Shown here: positions 24,131 to 33,240 of the stretch, piece after piece
How positions within the stretch are numbered: position 1 is the first letter of the stretch
Layout of the letters: the number at the start of each line of letters is the position of its first letter
Assembly: GCA_020831465.1 (NCBI GenBank)
Contig: JAFIGI010000057.1
Location: 1 to 45,014 of the forward strand
Origin: Chlamydiales bacterium
Lineage (GTDB): Bacteria; Chlamydiota; Chlamydiia; Chlamydiales; JAAKFR01
DNA length: 45,014 bases
Direction of reading: 5' to 3'
Made by a program: the position numbers and the translations under genes
Notes under the pieces: model-generated
The model's input: the letters and a program-made list of their open reading frames with translations, nothing else
The model's database searches: none
What the model was told of the DNA's origin: nothing

Positions 24131-25069
24131 ATGTATGAAAATAAGGCTACTCTTGCCGGGGGTTGTTTTTGGTGCATCGAATGGGCCTTTCGCAAGGAGC
24201 GCGGCATCGAATCGGTCCGCAGCGGTTATACCGGGGGGAGCGTCTCGAATCCGACCTATGAGGAGGTATGCGCGGGGAATACGGGGCATTATGAAGCCAT
24301 CGAGCTCCTCTTCAACCCCGAGCAGATCACCTACCTGCAGATCCTGGAGATTTTTTGGCGCCATATCGACCCGCTCGATCCGGGAGGGCAGTTTCATGAC
24401 CGGGGACCACAGTATCGGACGGCTATCTTTTACCATGATGAGAGGCAAAAGAGTCAGGCCGAAGGGTCCATAGCTGCTGTTCAACTTCTTTTCTCCGAAC
24501 AGGTTGCGACCAAAATCCTACCTGCAGAGACTTTCTATCCGGCGGAAACCTACCATCAAGGCTACTGCTACAAAAAGCCTGACCATTTCAGACGATATAA
24601 CCAAAGCCATGAGGCCCGCCTTAAAGAGATTTGGAGCGGGCGGCATCCTAGCGGAGGATCTCTCAAGGAGCGCCTCACACAGACGCAATATTATGTGACG
24701 CAAGAGGAGGGAACCGAGCCTCCTTTTCAAAATGCTTATTGGGACAATCACCAAGCGGGAATTTATGTCGACATCGTATCGGGCAAGCCGCTCTTCGCCT
24801 CTTCCGAAAAGTTCGATTCAGGCTGCGGTTGGCCGAGCTTTTCCCGTCCGATTGACGAGAGAGAACTCCTTGAACGGCCCGACTATAAACTCGGAGTGGA
24901 GCGGACTGAAGTGCGGGCGAGAGAGAGCGATGCCCATTTGGGCCACCTCTTTCCCGATGGACCGGGGCCGACAGGTTTACGCTACTGCATCAATTCAGCG
25001 GCCCTGCGTTTCATTCCTAAAGAGAAAATGGAAGAGGAGGGGTACGGGGAGTACCTGCATTTCCTATGA
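24131..25069 (+). CDS. msrAB: fused peptide methionine sulfoxide reductase MsrA-MsrB
   Basis: 312 residues. The MsrA domain (1-170) has catalytic C12 in GGCFWC, plus GYTGG and the GHYEAIEL and [20 protein letters not shown] blocks. The MsrB domain (180-312) has [21 protein letters not shown] with recycling C232, [10 protein letters not shown], and catalytic C286 in RYCINSAAL. MsrA reduces the S form and MsrB the R form of methionine sulfoxide, repairing oxidised proteins. The zinc-binding CxxC pairs of some MsrB are absent. No signal peptide, so cytosolic. The ATG at 24131 has no clear ribosome site. The stop overlaps the following threonine aldolase start (ATGA). Confidence 0.96.
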   Translation: MYENKATLAGGCFWCIEWAFRKERGIESVRSGYTGGSVSNPTYEEVCAGNTGHYEAIELLFNPEQITYLQILEIFWRHIDPLDPGGQFHDRGPQYRTAIFYHDERQKSQAEGSIAAVQLLFSEQVATKILPAETFYPAETYHQGYCYKKPDHFRRYNQSHEARLKEIWSGRHPSGGSLKERLTQTQYYVTQEEGTEPPFQNAYWDNHQAGIYVDIVSGKPLFASSEKFDSGCGWPSFSRPIDERELLERPDYKLGVERTEVRARESDAHLGHLFPDGPGPTGLRYCINSAALRFIPKEKMEEEGYGEYLHFL

Positions 25070-26088
25070 AATCTTTTGCAAGCGATAATTATTCCGGAAT
25101 CCATCCCGCTGTCCTGAAGAGGATTGAAGAGGTTAATAGGGGAGATGTCCCTGCCTATGGCGACGATCCGTATACCAAGAAAGCGATCGATCTTTTTCGT
25201 GCCCATTTCGGAGAGGAGTGCGAGGTATTTTTCGTCTTTAACGGGACAGGCGCCAATGTTCTTGGCATCAAAGCAGCCGCTTCGACATTCCACTCGGTTT
25301 TATCTGCCGAAACTTCCCATTTGAATGTCGATGAGTGCGGCGCTTGCGAATCATTTACCGGCTGCAAACTCCAAACGGTCCCGACTGATAACGGAAAACT
25401 CTCTCCTTCCATTCTTGGGAAATTCCTGAAAGCCACCGGTAACGAACACCGTGTCCAGCCAAAAGTGATCTCGATTTCACAGACTACGGAACTTGGAAGC
25501 GTTTATACACTTGCCGAAATTGCCGACCTCTCTGTGTTCGCCAAAAAGAACGGCCTTTATCTGCACATGGACGGGGCGCGCCTCTCCAATGCTGCGGCGA
25601 GTTTAAATGCGAGCTTAAAAGAGATTTCAAGGGGGGTCGACTTTCTTTCTTTTGGGGGAACGAAAAACGGTTTAATGTGCGGAGAGGCGGTGATCTTTTT
25701 CGATAAGAAACTCGCGTACAACTTCAAATATATCCGAAAGCAGGGGATGCATCTTGGCTCGAAAATGCGCTTCCTCGCTGCCCAGTTTGAAGCCTTCTTC
25801 ACCGATGAGCTTTGGCTGAAAAATGCGCAGCACGCCAACCGGATGGCTCGAAAACTTGCCGAAGGCATCACTTGCTTTCACGAAATCCGCCTGGCACGGC
25901 CTGTCGAGGCGAATGGCGTATTTGCGATCCTTCCCCGGCATTTAATCGAACCTCTCCAGAAGGAGTTTTTTTTCCATGTTTGGAATCAGGCAGCCTCAGA
26001 AGTGCGGTGGATGACCTCTTTTGATACGACGGAGGAAGATATCGAGCGTTTTCTTGCTGCGATCAAGCGGTTAAGCAGAATCAGTTGA
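25066..26088 (+). CDS. low-specificity L-threonine aldolase
   Basis: 340 residues, a fold-type I PLP enzyme cleaving threonine or allo-threonine to glycine and acetaldehyde. Markers are the N-terminal [11 protein letters not shown], the [10 protein letters not shown] motif, [18 protein letters not shown] (D169), and the PLP lysine K200 in SFGGTKNG. Translationally coupled to msrAB by a 4-base overlap. The last residues (S-R-I-S) and the TGA stop are encoded by the palindromic repeat at 26074-26115, showing the repeat landed at the very 3' end of the gene. Confidence 0.92.
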   Translation: MKSFASDNYSGIHPAVLKRIEEVNRGDVPAYGDDPYTKKAIDLFRAHFGEECEVFFVFNGTGANVLGIKAAASTFHSVLSAETSHLNVDECGACESFTGCKLQTVPTDNGKLSPSILGKFLKATGNEHRVQPKVISISQTTELGSVYTLAEIADLSVFAKKNGLYLHMDGARLSNAAASLNASLKEISRGVDFLSFGGTKNGLMCGEAVIFFDKKLAYNFKYIRKQGMHLGSKMRFLAAQFEAFFTDELWLKNAQHANRMARKLAEGITCFHEIRLARPVEANGVFAILPRHLIEPLQKEFFFHVWNQAASEVRWMTSFDTTEEDIERFLAAIKRLSRIS

Positions 26089-26115
26089 AAAATTTACATT
26101 TTGACCGCGTCAAAG
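26074..26115. repeat. dispersed palindromic repeat, copy 2 (left half only)
   Basis: Matches the left arm and core of copy 1 from AGCAGAATC to GTCAAAG; the right arm is missing. It supplies the TGA stop of the threonine aldolase (26086-26088) on the plus strand and, through TTTGAC read on the minus strand, the TGA stop of the ABC transporter (26110-26112). It marks one border of the peptide-export operon; a right-arm half copy marks the other (32070-32093). Confidence 0.85.
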
Positions 26116-28998
26116 CGATTGGCGTTTGAGCATTTCGGCAAATAGGCCGGGCTTGGATAGAAGCTCTTCATAGGTCCCGGTCTGAACAAACCTTCCCTTA
26201 TCCATCACATAAATGCGGTCGGCATTGCGGATTGTACTCAGCCGGTGGGCGATTACAATGCGGGTGACATCGAGTTGGTCGATGCTCTTGATCACTTTAT
26301 CTTGGTTGCGGTTATCAAGAGCGCTGGTTGCTTCATCGAGGAGGAGAATTTTTGGATTGGGAAGCAGCGCGCGCGCGATCAGAAGACGCTGCTTCTGTCC
26401 CCCGGAGAGGGTTGTTCCTCCCGTGGGAAGATGGGTGTGCAGCCCCATAGGAAACAACTCGATATCTTCTTCGAAACCCGAAATCTGAAGAGCCCTCTGA
26501 ACTTCCTGAGATTTGTAGGTTTTTCCGCATGTAAGATTGTCATATATTGAGCCGGCGATGATCCCTTCTTCTTGGAGGACAACTCCCAGTTGTTTGCGAA
26601 ATTCATGGATTGTAAAAGAGGATAGGTCTTTATCATCGTAATAGACGGCGCCCGATGTCGGCCTCTCAAAACCCAAAAGAATGCGGATCAAGGTCGATTT
26701 TCCGCAACCTGAAGGCCCGATAATCCCGACAAACTCCTTGGGGTTCGCCTTCATGCTGATCGTATTCAGGACAAAATTTTCGCTCCCTTCATACTTGAAG
26801 CTGACTTCATCGACGTGGATCTCCCCGGTGAGCCTACCTGGATTTTTTGCCTTAAGCTGTTCTTCAAGAGGTTCTTCAACGATTACTCTTGAGCGGTTCC
26901 ACAAAGGGAGGATCGGCGTCATTTCCAAGAGTGTATTGCTCAAGTCGGTCATCGCGATATAAAAGGTGACAAAAGCCGTATTAAACGCGAGAAAAGCGCC
27001 GATGGAATACTCTCTGCCGGCCTCAAAAGCATAGCCGAAAATGAAGAGATACATCACAAATGGAAGGATGTAGTTCATGGTGAGGACGATGTTTCTGATA
27101 TTCTGTGCTTTTAGGTCGACTCTCTTGAATTCGGAAAATTGATGGGCGAAATTAGCAAAGGCATTCTTTTCGCTCCCGGTCGTGCGTAATTTTCCAACAG
27201 AGGAGATGATCTGGATCACAAAGGCGTTGATTTTCCCCTCGAGCTCAAAATATTGCTGTTGTTTTTTGGCGTAGAACGCTGCACAAAGAAGGGTAATGGA
27301 AAATCCGAAAAGCAGGACAAGGAAGGCGATCAGAGTCAGTGCAGGGGCGTAAAGTGCCATGGCAAGGAGATAAAAGAGGGAAAAAACGCCTGAAAAGAGA
27401 ACGCGGATCGAATTTCCACTGATTAGAGAGCGCATCCATTCAGCCGACATCACCCGCATGATGAGATTTCCCGTGGAATAGCGGCGGAAGAAGGCGAGAG
27501 GAAGCTTGAGCATCCTGTCCCAGAGACCGGAGAGAAGCTGATCGCTGGACAATCCCTCTAAACGGGCAACCATAAGCGAGCGAAAAAAAAGGAAAAGCGA
27601 CGCGCTCCCTGCAGCCATCATCAATCCGAAGGAAATCTCCCACAAAAGGGGAGCGTTTGCGTCGGGAATTACGTTATTCATCAGCCGTTCGGTTGCGAAT
27701 GGGGGAAAGAGAGAGATGAGCGCAGCGATGACGCTGTACCAAACAAGGGGGAAAAATTCCTTTTTGTTATGTTTCAAGTAATAACGGAACATCTCTTTTC
27801 CCGTTTTAAGCTCGTTGGGAAAGCAGGGGTAGAAATAATAAGCGTTTTCGTGGAGTCGAGCGGCAGCTTTTTTGTCGACTTTGATTTTTTTTCCATCTGT
27901 CGGGTCGATAATCGCATAGCAACCAGGTTTCTTCGTGATAAGCGCGACGGGCTTGAGATCTTCACCATAAAAGGCTACCATATTGCCGCAATCCTTCTTC
28001 CACCATCTGCCCGAGAGTTTAACTTGTCGGTAGCGTACTTCGGATGCAAGGGCAATTTCGCAGAGAAGTTGCGAGGCTTCGATCTTTTCCGGGATTTTTT
28101 CGGGAAGTCGGAAGAGAATCTCAGAAGAGGAGCCTACAATCCGGCACGCGTTAAAAAGTGGAATAGTATCATAAAGAGGTTCTTCGGTTTCGACCGGCCC
28201 GAGAACCTCTGCCATCTCCTTCAGTGAGGCATGGAGCGCCTCATCCTCAATTTTTTTTCGCTGCTCGGAGCGCTCTCTCTCCTCCCTTTCGCCGATCTCC
28301 TTACGAGTAAGGATGTATTTGAGGAGAATCTCATGATAATGTTGAAGCCCTTCCTTCCAGTTTTCCGTTTTTTCGGAAGCGGAGACAACCGCTCCCGCTC
28401 GGCTTTTTAGCCAAGCTGTGTAGGTGAGGGGAAATGGTTTTTTAGCGAGAGGGAGCGACCCATATCCCAAAAATTCGAGATCGCCTCTTTCAATTTCCAC
28501 CCAATTGATCTTCTCTTTTTCGGCGTGAGTGAATGCCCGCTTCAACGAAAGGGTCTCTTCTTTGCCAAGGATGGCGATTTGGGGGGCTTCGACATAAGCT
28601 GCCGTCTCCGTGCCTAGTTCCTTACCATGAAAAATGGCGAGTTGGTTGATCCATTTGTTGAGATAAAGAGGATCGCGGCAGAAGTAGGCTTCCACCTCTT
28701 TGATCTCTGCTTTCCAAACTATGCTCTCTTTCTCGGTGATTGCGACAACTTCATGGGAAGCTTGCTCTTCGACGGCAAATGCGAATAGGGAGCAGGGTGC
28801 GGTTAGAGTAGCGATCAAAGTGCGCATCCCTTCCGGACTTCCCTCCTTCCTTTCGATCGCGAAAAGGTTGACGCTTCCTTTCTCCAAAAACCAGATGTAA
28901 CCCAGTTCGCGCAAATAGATAGGCGTGTTACCGGAGAGCTTCTCTTTTTGCCCTTTTTCGGCAATCCGTTTCACGATTTCACCGTGCGGCTCAGCCAT
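26110..28998 (-). CDS. NHLM/NHLP-type bacteriocin export ABC transporter with N-terminal sensor-like domain
   Basis: About 962 residues from ATG 28998 (a GTG at 29004 adds two). Residues 1-135 resemble a cyclic-nucleotide-binding beta roll (YIWFLEKGSVNLFAI, then LATLTAPCSLFAF), as in the second ABC protein of NHLM systems; the phosphate-binding arginine motif of true cNMP sensors is not evident. A long linker precedes six transmembrane helices (about 415-700). The ATPase domain (about 725-962) has Walker A GPSGCGKST, signature LSGGQKQR and Walker B ILLLDEATSALD. There is no C39 peptidase. It overlaps the upstream C39-ABC gene by 8 bases. It likely forms the exporter with that protein and the HlyD subunit. 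Its stop codon lies in the repeat at 26074-26115. Confidence 0.87.
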   Translation of the reverse strand: MAEPHGEIVKRIAEKGQKEKLSGNTPIYLRELGYIWFLEKGSVNLFAIERKEGSPEGMRTLIATLTAPCSLFAFAVEEQASHEVVAITEKESIVWKAEIKEVEAYFCRDPLYLNKWINQLAIFHGKELGTETAAYVEAPQIAILGKEETLSLKRAFTHAEKEKINWVEIERGDLEFLGYGSLPLAKKPFPLTYTAWLKSRAGAVVSASEKTENWKEGLQHYHEILLKYILTRKEIGEREERERSEQRKKIEDEALHASLKEMAEVLGPVETEEPLYDTIPLFNACRIVGSSSEILFRLPEKIPEKIEASQLLCEIALASEVRYRQVKLSGRWWKKDCGNMVAFYGEDLKPVALITKKPGCYAIIDPTDGKKIKVDKKAAARLHENAYYFYPCFPNELKTGKEMFRYYLKHNKKEFFPLVWYSVIAALISLFPPFATERLMNNVIPDANAPLLWEISFGLMMAAGSASLFLFFRSLMVARLEGLSSDQLLSGLWDRMLKLPLAFFRRYSTGNLIMRVMSAEWMRSLISGNSIRVLFSGVFSLFYLLAMALYAPALTLIAFLVLLFGFSITLLCAAFYAKKQQQYFELEGKINAFVIQIISSVGKLRTTGSEKNAFANFAHQFSEFKRVDLKAQNIRNIVLTMNYILPFVMYLFIFGYAFEAGREYSIGAFLAFNTAFVTFYIAMTDLSNTLLEMTPILPLWNRSRVIVEEPLEEQLKAKNPGRLTGEIHVDEVSFKYEGSENFVLNTISMKANPKEFVGIIGPSGCGKSTLIRILLGFERPTSGAVYYDDKDLSSFTIHEFRKQLGVVLQEEGIIAGSIYDNLTCGKTYKSQEVQRALQISGFEEDIELFPMGLHTHLPTGGTTLSGGQKQRLLIARALLPNPKILLLDEATSALDNRNQDKVIKSIDQLDVTRIVIAHRLSTIRNADRIYVMDKGRFVQTGTYEELLSKPGLFAEMLKRQSL

Positions 28999-31159
28999 TC
29001 TCACTCTCGATTAACTGGCGGTAGAGTCCGCGTTCGTTCTTAAGTTTTGGGTGGCTTCCTCTTTGGACGACTTTTCCTCTCTCTAAAACAAGGATTTCAT
29101 CGCAATCTTGGATCGTGCTGAGCCGATGCGCGATCATCACGACGGAGCACCCGCTTTGCCGGATCCTATCTGATATATATTTTTCAGTCTCGGAATCGAG
29201 TGCGCTTGTGGCTTCATCCATCACAAGTAAAGAAGGGGAATAGAGCAAAGAACGAGCGATTTCAAGTCGCTGCCTCTGCCCACCACTTAAATTCCTTCCT
29301 CCTTCATTTAGAATATTCTCATATCCATTTTTGCGCAGCATGATCTCCTCATGAATAGCGCTTGCTTCAGCAGCTTGCACAACCATCTCCTCCGTGACAA
29401 TATCATTCCATAGAGTGATATTCTCGCGGATAGTCCCCGAGAAAAGAAAGATCTCCTGGTCGACATGTCCCAGGGAGTGGTAAAAGAGATCTTCCGGAAT
29501 TTCCTCCAAAGGTTTTCCATCGTAAAGAATCTCTCCTTCCCACGGTAAAAAGAGACCGCAAGCTAGTTTTGCGATTGTCGATTTCCCGCATCCGCTCGGC
29601 CCGACAAGCGCCAGCCTCTCTCCCGGTTTGATTGTAAAACTCAGGTTTTCGATCAGCGGCGGGGCAAGCCGGCTATAACCGAATGTCACCTTCCTAAATT
29701 CAAGATACCCTTCGAGCTTGAGGGAGGATTTCTCCGCCCTGCGGGAGCTGCGTGCTTCATAAATCGGGTCGACTTTGTTCTTCAAGACATCATTTAACCG
29801 GGCAATTTCGGATTTGATATTCTGCATCTTCTGGCCGAAATTAACGAAGCGCGAGACAGGCGTTAAAAAGCTGATCATCAACGTCTGCAAAGCGATCAGC
29901 ATTCCAAAGGAAAGGGTCCCTTCCATGACACGCAAACTCCCGATTGTTAGTAGAGCTGCAATTGAAAGGGCTTGAAAAAGAATCGGAGCAGTCCCGAGAA
30001 TCGCATCTTTCTTGCTGATCTCTTGAAGGGCGTTCAGGTTTTTCGTATAATATCCTGCGTAACGCGCGAATGTCTCTGACTCGATACCGATCGCTTTAAT
30101 CGTTTCCATCTGTTGTAGCGCTCCGATCGAATTTCCGATCCATTTACCTTGCTCCTGCTGGAAACGGGCGTAGGCATCTATTCTGGATCGCTGGATCCAC
30201 AAAAAGATCACAAGATTCAAAACGGCGGCTAAAAATCCTACAATACCAATCAAAAGATCATACTTCAGCATGACGAGCCCGTAAAAGATAACGACAATCA
30301 TGTCGATTATTGTGGTTGCAAGCGCGCCGGTCATTTTTTTGGCGACCTTGTTATTCAATGTCGAACGGTAAGCGATCTCACCGGGAAACCGCTGCGTGTA
30401 AAAGGCGATCGGTAAGCGGAGAAGATGCCATAGGAATTCGCTTGAAAAAAGAATCGATAGCCGGCCATTCAGTCTATTTAAAAAATAGGCCCTCAGCCAG
30501 GTCAGAGCGCCGCCGATGAGCGTCACGAGAAGGAGAGCGCTCAAAAAAAGCCACTTCCATTCAAAGACGTGCATGACAAGGACTTGATCGACAAAGATGC
30601 GTGCAAAAGCCGGAAGGGCCAATCCCGGGATAACGAGGCAAAGCCCGGCTAATAGAAGGTAGTAAAGAGAACCGCTTGTTTTTTTAAGACGCCCATAGAG
30701 CTCCTTGACCAGGCTGAGGGGTTTTCCTCCTTTCTCAAAGGTCTCTGTCGGTTTAAATGTGAAAACGAGGCCGCTGTAACTCTCATCGAGCTCTTGATAG
30801 GTAACCGCCCGGGGGCCGACTGCAGGGTCATTGAGGTAGACCTCCTTTTTCCCAAATCCTTCGATCACAACAAAGTGATTCAATTCCCAGAGAATCACTG
30901 CAGGAGCGTCTATTTCGTAGAGTTCTTCAAGGCTCTTTCGAAAGCCCTTGGCTTCCAATCCATAGGAGCGTGCTGCTTTTATCATGTTGAGCGCGTTGCT
31001 CCCATGTCGCGAAACCCCTGCATCCAAACGGAGTTGTTCAAGAGGAACATAGCGCCCCCAATAACCGAGGATGATACCCAAGCAGGCCGCTCCGCACTCA
31101 ACAGCCTCCATTTGAATGAGCGTTGGGGTTCTCTTCCTCCAGTGCTTGATTTTCATCAT
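28991..31159 (-). CDS. C39 peptidase-containing ABC transporter (NHLM bacteriocin export type)
   Basis: 722 residues. The N-terminal C39 peptidase (about 10-135) has Q16, catalytic C22 (ECGAAC), H95 (WELNHFVVIEG) and D111 (YLNDPAVG), so it should cleave leader peptides at a double-glycine-type site. Six transmembrane helices follow (about 165-450). The ATPase domain (about 485-722) has Walker A GPSGCGKST, signature LSGGQRQR and Walker B LLVMDEATSALD. It processes and exports peptides in one step, powered by ATP. It overlaps both neighbours (ATGATGA with the HlyD gene, 8 bases with the second ABC gene). No precursor peptide gene is recognisable nearby. Confidence 0.93.
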   Translation of the reverse strand: MMKIKHWRKRTPTLIQMEAVECGAACLGIILGYWGRYVPLEQLRLDAGVSRHGSNALNMIKAARSYGLEAKGFRKSLEELYEIDAPAVILWELNHFVVIEGFGKKEVYLNDPAVGPRAVTYQELDESYSGLVFTFKPTETFEKGGKPLSLVKELYGRLKKTSGSLYYLLLAGLCLVIPGLALPAFARIFVDQVLVMHVFEWKWLFLSALLLVTLIGGALTWLRAYFLNRLNGRLSILFSSEFLWHLLRLPIAFYTQRFPGEIAYRSTLNNKVAKKMTGALATTIIDMIVVIFYGLVMLKYDLLIGIVGFLAAVLNLVIFLWIQRSRIDAYARFQQEQGKWIGNSIGALQQMETIKAIGIESETFARYAGYYTKNLNALQEISKKDAILGTAPILFQALSIAALLTIGSLRVMEGTLSFGMLIALQTLMISFLTPVSRFVNFGQKMQNIKSEIARLNDVLKNKVDPIYEARSSRRAEKSSLKLEGYLEFRKVTFGYSRLAPPLIENLSFTIKPGERLALVGPSGCGKSTIAKLACGLFLPWEGEILYDGKPLEEIPEDLFYHSLGHVDQEIFLFSGTIRENITLWNDIVTEEMVVQAAEASAIHEEIMLRKNGYENILNEGGRNLSGGQRQRLEIARSLLYSPSLLVMDEATSALDSETEKYISDRIRQSGCSVVMIAHRLSTIQDCDEILVLERGKVVQRGSHPKLKNERGLYRQLIESENG

Positions 31160-32022
31160 CTCTCTCCGATAGGAATGAGATATTCGATCGGTCTTTTTTC
31201 CTCTAAGAATACCTCGACCTCGGCAATCGAATTTGGGTGGATATGATAGGGGGGGCCTTCACTGGTCGTCCACCGGAAGCCTGAGAGTGTCGAGGGATCT
31301 CGATCAGGCTCAATCAACACAACAACAGTCGCTTCCGCTTTGGTTAGATAGTCACGCAAAGTGCGAGAGGGGATGCTGTTCATGATCTCGCCTTCGGGTC
31401 CACCGGCAAAAAAAAGGATCTCTTTCACAGTTCCGGTCATTTTTCCGTACTGCTTGGTTTGCACAGTATCAAAATTTACATGTGCTTTCATGCCCGGTTT
31501 GATACGACTCCCCATATCTATGGAGAAAAAACTATAGACTAACCTTCTATCCTCATCCTCCAGCGTTTGGAACCATAAGAGGTTATCTCCAAACCCGACC
31601 CCTTCTCCGTGAATAACATTTATAGTCAAGACCGTTCCGTCAGCGGGTGCGGTGATCAGCATTTCTTGCTCGCGACTCGGCAAATCTGCCGTTTCATTTT
31701 TCAAGGTGTGCAGTCGATCTCTTAAAAGAAAAAGAGCGGCTCCTTTCTTAACTGTTTCGTTTTCTCTAACATAGATTCTTTCCACATGACTCTCTACGCT
31801 CGCTTGGATGACTTCGATCGTATCAGGATCGAAAAAAATGCCTAACCCATTGGCCTTAACGGGAATGTGACCCAAGACAGACCAGAGTAGGAGGCCGATT
31901 AGAAGAAGAAGCAGGCAGGCCAATGAGATCCAACCGGGAAGGCGGATAATCACCAGGAGGCGGTCGAGCTGTTCCGGAGAGGAGAGCCGTTCTAGCGATT
32001 TTTTACGGAAGATATCCTTCAT
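31156..32022 (-). CDS. HlyD-family secretion protein of the NHLM-type exporter
   Basis: 288 residues with one transmembrane helix (about 33-52) and a periplasmic part with two lipoyl-type half motifs (VIQASVESHVERIYVRENET and APADGTVLTINVIHGEGV) separated by an unusually short hairpin (about 105-122). That compact form matches HlyD proteins of NHLM bacteriocin systems rather than toxin exporters. The GGPEGEIMNSIPSRTL segment follows the second lipoyl half. First gene of the operon HlyD, C39-ABC, ABC. A right-arm half copy of the palindromic repeat (32070-32093) lies about 50 bases upstream, in the likely promoter region. Confidence 0.85.
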   Translation of the reverse strand: MKDIFRKKSLERLSSPEQLDRLLVIIRLPGWISLACLLLLLIGLLLWSVLGHIPVKANGLGIFFDPDTIEVIQASVESHVERIYVRENETVKKGAALFLLRDRLHTLKNETADLPSREQEMLITAPADGTVLTINVIHGEGVGFGDNLLWFQTLEDEDRRLVYSFFSIDMGSRIKPGMKAHVNFDTVQTKQYGKMTGTVKEILFFAGGPEGEIMNSIPSRTLRDYLTKAEATVVVLIEPDRDPSTLSGFRWTTSEGPPYHIHPNSIAEVEVFLEEKRPIEYLIPIGER

Positions 32023-32069
32023 AGGCCGATCTTTGCCTCGACTTTAAAGCGGAGCCTGCCATAAATTAA

Positions 32070-32093
32070 AAAATTTTTCAACTGGTTCTGCTA
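32070..32093. repeat. dispersed palindromic repeat, copy 3 (right arm only)
   Basis: Ends in TTTTTCAACTGGTTCTGCTA, one mismatch from the right arm of copy 1, and is followed by TA. It lies between the start of the export operon (32022) and the 3' end of the glycerophosphodiesterase gene (32170), and has the opposite hand to copy 2. The rest of the intergenic stretch holds nothing I can support. Confidence 0.75.
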
Positions 32094-32169
32094 TATAGGT
32101 TTTAGTAGTATTACCTGTTTTATAAGAGATTCACGATGGAGAAGATTATCGATCTCGTCTACCGTAGCG

Positions 32170-33078
32170 CTAGGGAAGAGCTTCTCCTTCAATAGGAGAG
32201 TCTTTCAAGAGTTGTTTGAGTTTGTCGGGGCGGTCGGTGATGATTCCATCAACTCCCCAGGCGATCAATTTACGGATTTGCTCCAGATTGAACTCGGTTC
32301 CCTCTTTTTCTGGATAATTCCAAGCCACGACTTTGATTCCCATTTCCTGTGCCTTTTTGATCTTCTCAGGGGTCGCATCCATTTCATAGAGGGACCAGCA
32401 ATTTCCGGGGAAGGGGTGGCTGGTTTTAAGGGAAAAACGTCCTTGTGTAATAAATGAGGTCTTTATTTCAGGATTCAGCTTACGCAGCTCAATCAAACAG
32501 TGGGAATCTCCGGCTTGGACTTCGGTCTGCTTGACCACATCGGTTTCTTGAAGAACGCGATTTACCGCTTGGGCAAAGATGGCAGGAGAGGGAGTATGGC
32601 GCAGATCGGTTTTGATCTCGATTTGGAAGCCGATAGGATAGGGGGAATTCCGTTTGACATATTCAATCGCCTCTTTCAAAGAGGGGATTTTAGCTCCGTC
32701 GATTCCGATCTGGTCGGGAAAATAGGCGGCGTATTTTGTGTTGGGGTTGATCTTTCCGACGTCATAGCGTTGCAGCTCATCGAAAGTCAATGTGTGAATA
32801 GGAATTCTTTTTTTGATGTAGTTGCCCTTTTCGTCTCGGGTGAGGTCGGGATTGAGAGTCGGGTCATGGGTGACGACAAGGACACCGTCTTTGGTGATGC
32901 CGATATCGAAGTCGATGTAGTCTACACCCAACCGGATGCATATGTCGCAGCCTGCAAGGGTATTTTCTGCGGCAAGCCCTCTTCCTGCCCTATGCGCGTA
33001 GATTTCCACAAGCCCTGCTGAGGTTGATTGGATGCCAACCATTATACTACAAAGAAGGAAAAAGAGCCAATTCGTCAT
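32170..33078 (-). CDS. secreted glycerophosphodiester phosphodiesterase
   Basis: 302 residues with a Sec signal peptide (MTNWLFFLLCSIMVGIQSTSAG). GDPD-fold enzyme releasing glycerol-3-phosphate from deacylated phospholipids. Markers are H29-R30 (YAHRAGRG), E38-N39 (AENT), D58, K63-D64-G65 (TKDGV), H71-D72 (THDPTLNPDLT) and the E-I-K triad in FQIEIKTD. The first acidic metal ligand, usually Glu (E-x-D), is Asp56 here (DFD). The ATG is one base away from the palindromic repeat 33080-33240, and no ribosome site precedes it, so the natural leader was probably displaced by the insertion. Confidence 0.9.
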   Translation of the reverse strand: MTNWLFFLLCSIMVGIQSTSAGLVEIYAHRAGRGLAAENTLAGCDICIRLGVDYIDFDIGITKDGVLVVTHDPTLNPDLTRDEKGNYIKKRIPIHTLTFDELQRYDVGKINPNTKYAAYFPDQIGIDGAKIPSLKEAIEYVKRNSPYPIGFQIEIKTDLRHTPSPAIFAQAVNRVLQETDVVKQTEVQAGDSHCLIELRKLNPEIKTSFITQGRFSLKTSHPFPGNCWSLYEMDATPEKIKKAQEMGIKVVAWNYPEKEGTEFNLEQIRKLIAWGVDGIITDRPDKLKQLLKDSPIEGEALP

Positions 33079-33079
33079 A

Positions 33080-33240
33080 TAGCAGAATCAGTTGAAAAAT
33101 TTACATTTTCACCGCGTCAAATCTCCCGGGCTTGACCGATCATAAGTGAAACAATATTAGAAATATGCGTTCAATTATGATCGGTCAATCACGGGGCTTT
33201 CACGCAGGTCAAAATGTAAATTTTTCAACTGATTCTGCTA
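33080..33240. repeat. dispersed palindromic repeat, copy 4 (161-bp long form)
   Basis: Same arms as copy 1 at both ends (TAGCAGAATCAGTTGA at 33080, reverse complement ending at 33240), but with a longer interior. The interior has its own perfect 14-bp inverted repeat, TTGACCGATCATAA (33132-33145) and TTATGATCGGTCAA (33175-33188), so the whole unit can fold into one long hairpin. TA is present immediately outside both ends. The final CTA gives the TAG stop of the cyclase gene. Likely a MITE-like element; copy 1 would be a deleted form or the minimal unit. Confidence 0.9.

Noticed and set aside
32136..32195. Short plus-strand frame beginning MEKIIDLVYRSAREELLLQ after a TATAAG-like box
   Set aside because: Only 19 codons, overlapping the 3' end of the phosphodiesterase gene. 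It could be a remnant of a truncated gene but cannot be supported.
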